Assembly: GCA_027489475.1 (NCBI GenBank)
Contig: JAIXZQ010000131.1
Location: 1 to 7,332, forward strand
Direction of reading: 5' to 3'
From: Methylophilus sp.
GTDB taxonomy: Bacteria; Pseudomonadota; Gammaproteobacteria; Burkholderiales; Methylophilaceae
DNA: 7,332 nucleotides
Position 1 is the stretch's first letter, and every line of letters starts with the position of its first letter. Shown here piece by piece: positions 6,542-7,332 of the stretch. The notes below the pieces were generated by a model, which saw only the letters and a program-made list of their open reading frames with translations, was not told the DNA's origin and searched no databases. The translations under genes were made by a program, and so were the position numbers.

Positions 6542-6628
6542 ACCGGCCGCACGCAGAGGTGTGCGCTCATACACCTCGCTGCTTTCTGCGCTCATCCGCA
6601 CGAAAGCCTCCTCAACACCACACTGGAA
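6496..6628 (+). promoter_or_regulatory. Structured trpE leader RNA: competing stem-loops, candidate attenuator
   Basis: Several pairings found by eye compete with each other. Stem 1: 6506-6511 with 6515-6520, ending on the first Trp codon. Stem 2: 6532-6535 with 6547-6550 plus 6537-6538 with 6545-6546, starting at the second Trp codon and holding the stop codon in its loop. Stem 3: CGCAC 6548-6552 with GTGCG 6561-6565. Stem 4: GAGGTGT 6556-6562 with ACACCTC 6571-6577, the strongest local one. Stem 5: CGCAGA 6552-6557 with TCTGCG 6585-6590. Stem 6: GTGCG 6561-6565 with CGCAC 6597-6601. A perfect 10-bp long-range pair joins TTCCAGTGTG (6496-6505) to CACACTGGAA (6619-6628), which includes the only ribosome-binding-like GGA before trpE. 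Stems 2/3, 3/4 and 4/6 exclude each other. No U-tract follows any stem, so a classical intrinsic terminator is not seen; control could be translational or Rho-dependent. Confidence 0.45.
6562..6602 (+). repeat. Short direct repeats in the trpE leader
   Basis: TGCGCTCAT occurs at 6562-6570 and again at 6587-6595, 25 bp apart. A second repeated word, CCGCACG, occurs at 6547-6553 and 6596-6602. The repeats let the same partner segment (GTGCG at 6561-6565) pair either upstream (6548-6552) or downstream (6597-6601), which is what alternative-fold regulators need. Confidence 0.5.
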
Positions 6629-6634
6629 CACATC

Positions 6635-7332
6635 ATGTTAAGTACTTTAAGCAAATCTGAATTTGACGCGCTGGCGGCACAAGGCTACAACCGTATCCCG
6701 CTGGTGCTAGAAACCTTTGCCGATCTCGACACCCCGTTGTCCTTGTATCTAAAACTGGCCAACCAACCCTACTCTTATCTGCTTGAGAGCGTGCAAGGCG
6801 GCGAACGCTTTGGCCGCTATTCGATTATCGGTTTGCCTGCAAGCACCCGCATTGTGGTGCGCGACCAACAGTTACAAGTGATTCAACATGGGCAGGTCAT
6901 TGAGTCACACGACGACCAAAATCCGCTGGATTTTATTAAGGCCTATCAGGCACGGTTTAATACGCCACCGCATGAAGGCTTGCCCCGCTTTACGGGCGGC
7001 TTAGCCGGATATTTTGGCTATGAGACGATTCAATATATCGAAAAACGTCTAGGCAAACAAAAGAAACCTGATGTCCTGGGCGTGCCTGATATTTTGCTGA
7101 TGGTGTCAGAAGAAATTGCCGTGGTAGACAATTTGTCTGGCAAACTTTATTTCATCGTCTATGCCGACCCCGCGCAAGCAGACGGCTACGATCAGGCCTG
7201 TGCCCGCATGCATCGCTTGCTAGAAAAACTGCGAACACCGGTGGAGATTCCTGCCTCACGCCCAACGACGCCAACTGAAGCGCGTTCAGAGTTTGGCGAA
7301 GAAGCCTTTAAAGCAGCGGTCAAACAAGCGCA
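6635..7332 (+). CDS. trpE: Anthranilate synthase component I, 3' end cut off by the window
   Basis: The first 232 codons of TrpE, open through the right edge; full-length proteins are about 490-520 residues. With TrpG it converts chorismate and glutamine (or ammonia) to anthranilate, the first step of tryptophan synthesis. Seen: GYNRIPLVLETFADLDTPLS (17-36); the LLES motif (49-52), which in characterised TrpE forms part of the tryptophan feedback-inhibition site; FGRYSIIG (59-66); FTGGLAGYFGYE (119-130); and PDILLMVSEE (151-160). This is the whole N-terminal domain; the chorismate-binding catalytic domain begins at about the right edge (FKAAVKQA). The ATG at 6635-6637 is the only sensible start; a weak GGA (6625-6627) sits 7 nt upstream and lies within a 10-bp inverted repeat. 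An intact LLES suggests allosteric control by tryptophan in addition to any leader control. The 178-bp gap after gph carries the candidate leader peptide. Confidence 0.97.
   Translation, partial: MLSTLSKSEFDALAAQGYNRIPLVLETFADLDTPLSLYLKLANQPYSYLLESVQGGERFGRYSIIGLPASTRIVVRDQQLQVIQHGQVIESHDDQNPLDFIKAYQARFNTPPHEGLPRFTGGLAGYFGYETIQYIEKRLGKQKKPDVLGVPDILLMVSEEIAVVDNLSGKLYFIVYADPAQADGYDQACARMHRLLEKLRTPVEIPASRPTTPTEARSEFGEEAFKAAVKQA

Overview
This 7.3 kb window is ordinary-looking, densely coding chromosome from a proteobacterium, most likely a betaproteobacterium. The neighbourhood (hemA–prfA–prmC on one strand, rpe–gph–trpE on the other) and the style of the proteins (a TrpE opening GYNRIPLVLETFADLDTPLS, an Rpe with [12 protein letters not shown]) would fit the methylotrophic Methylophilaceae. 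That family assignment is inference from gene order and protein flavour; no search was run. There is no sign of mobile elements, CRISPR arrays, rRNA or tRNA.

The layout is two gene clusters pointing away from each other around a 257-bp gap (4746-5002). Leftward from the gap (minus strand) come hemA (glutamyl-tRNA reductase), prfA (release factor RF1), an AlkC-like DNA alkylation repair gene, prmC (the methyltransferase that modifies the RF1 GGQ glutamine) and a HAD-IIA phosphatase that runs off the left edge. Spacings are 38, 5, 0 and 45 bp, so this looks like one operon. RF1 and its modifying enzyme are therefore co-expressed, with a DNA repair gene wedged between them. Rightward (plus strand) come rpe (ribulose-phosphate 3-epimerase), gph (phosphoglycolate phosphatase) and trpE (anthranilate synthase component I, truncated by the right edge). 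In a ribulose-monophosphate methylotroph Rpe would help regenerate the formaldehyde acceptor; that too is inference.

The most interesting part is the 178-bp gap between gph and trpE (6457-6634). It holds a 22-codon ORF with two Trp codons (ending RWRRSWRA, stop UAG at 6539-6541), followed by several mutually exclusive stem-loops. A perfect 10-bp inverted repeat links the middle of this small ORF (6496-6505) with the trpE ribosome-binding region (6619-6628). There is no U-tract terminator before trpE. I read this as a candidate tryptophan leader peptide controlling trpE, possibly by sequestering the ribosome-binding site rather than by classical intrinsic termination. Secondary points of interest are a perfect 13-bp palindrome and a small upstream ORF ahead of hemA.
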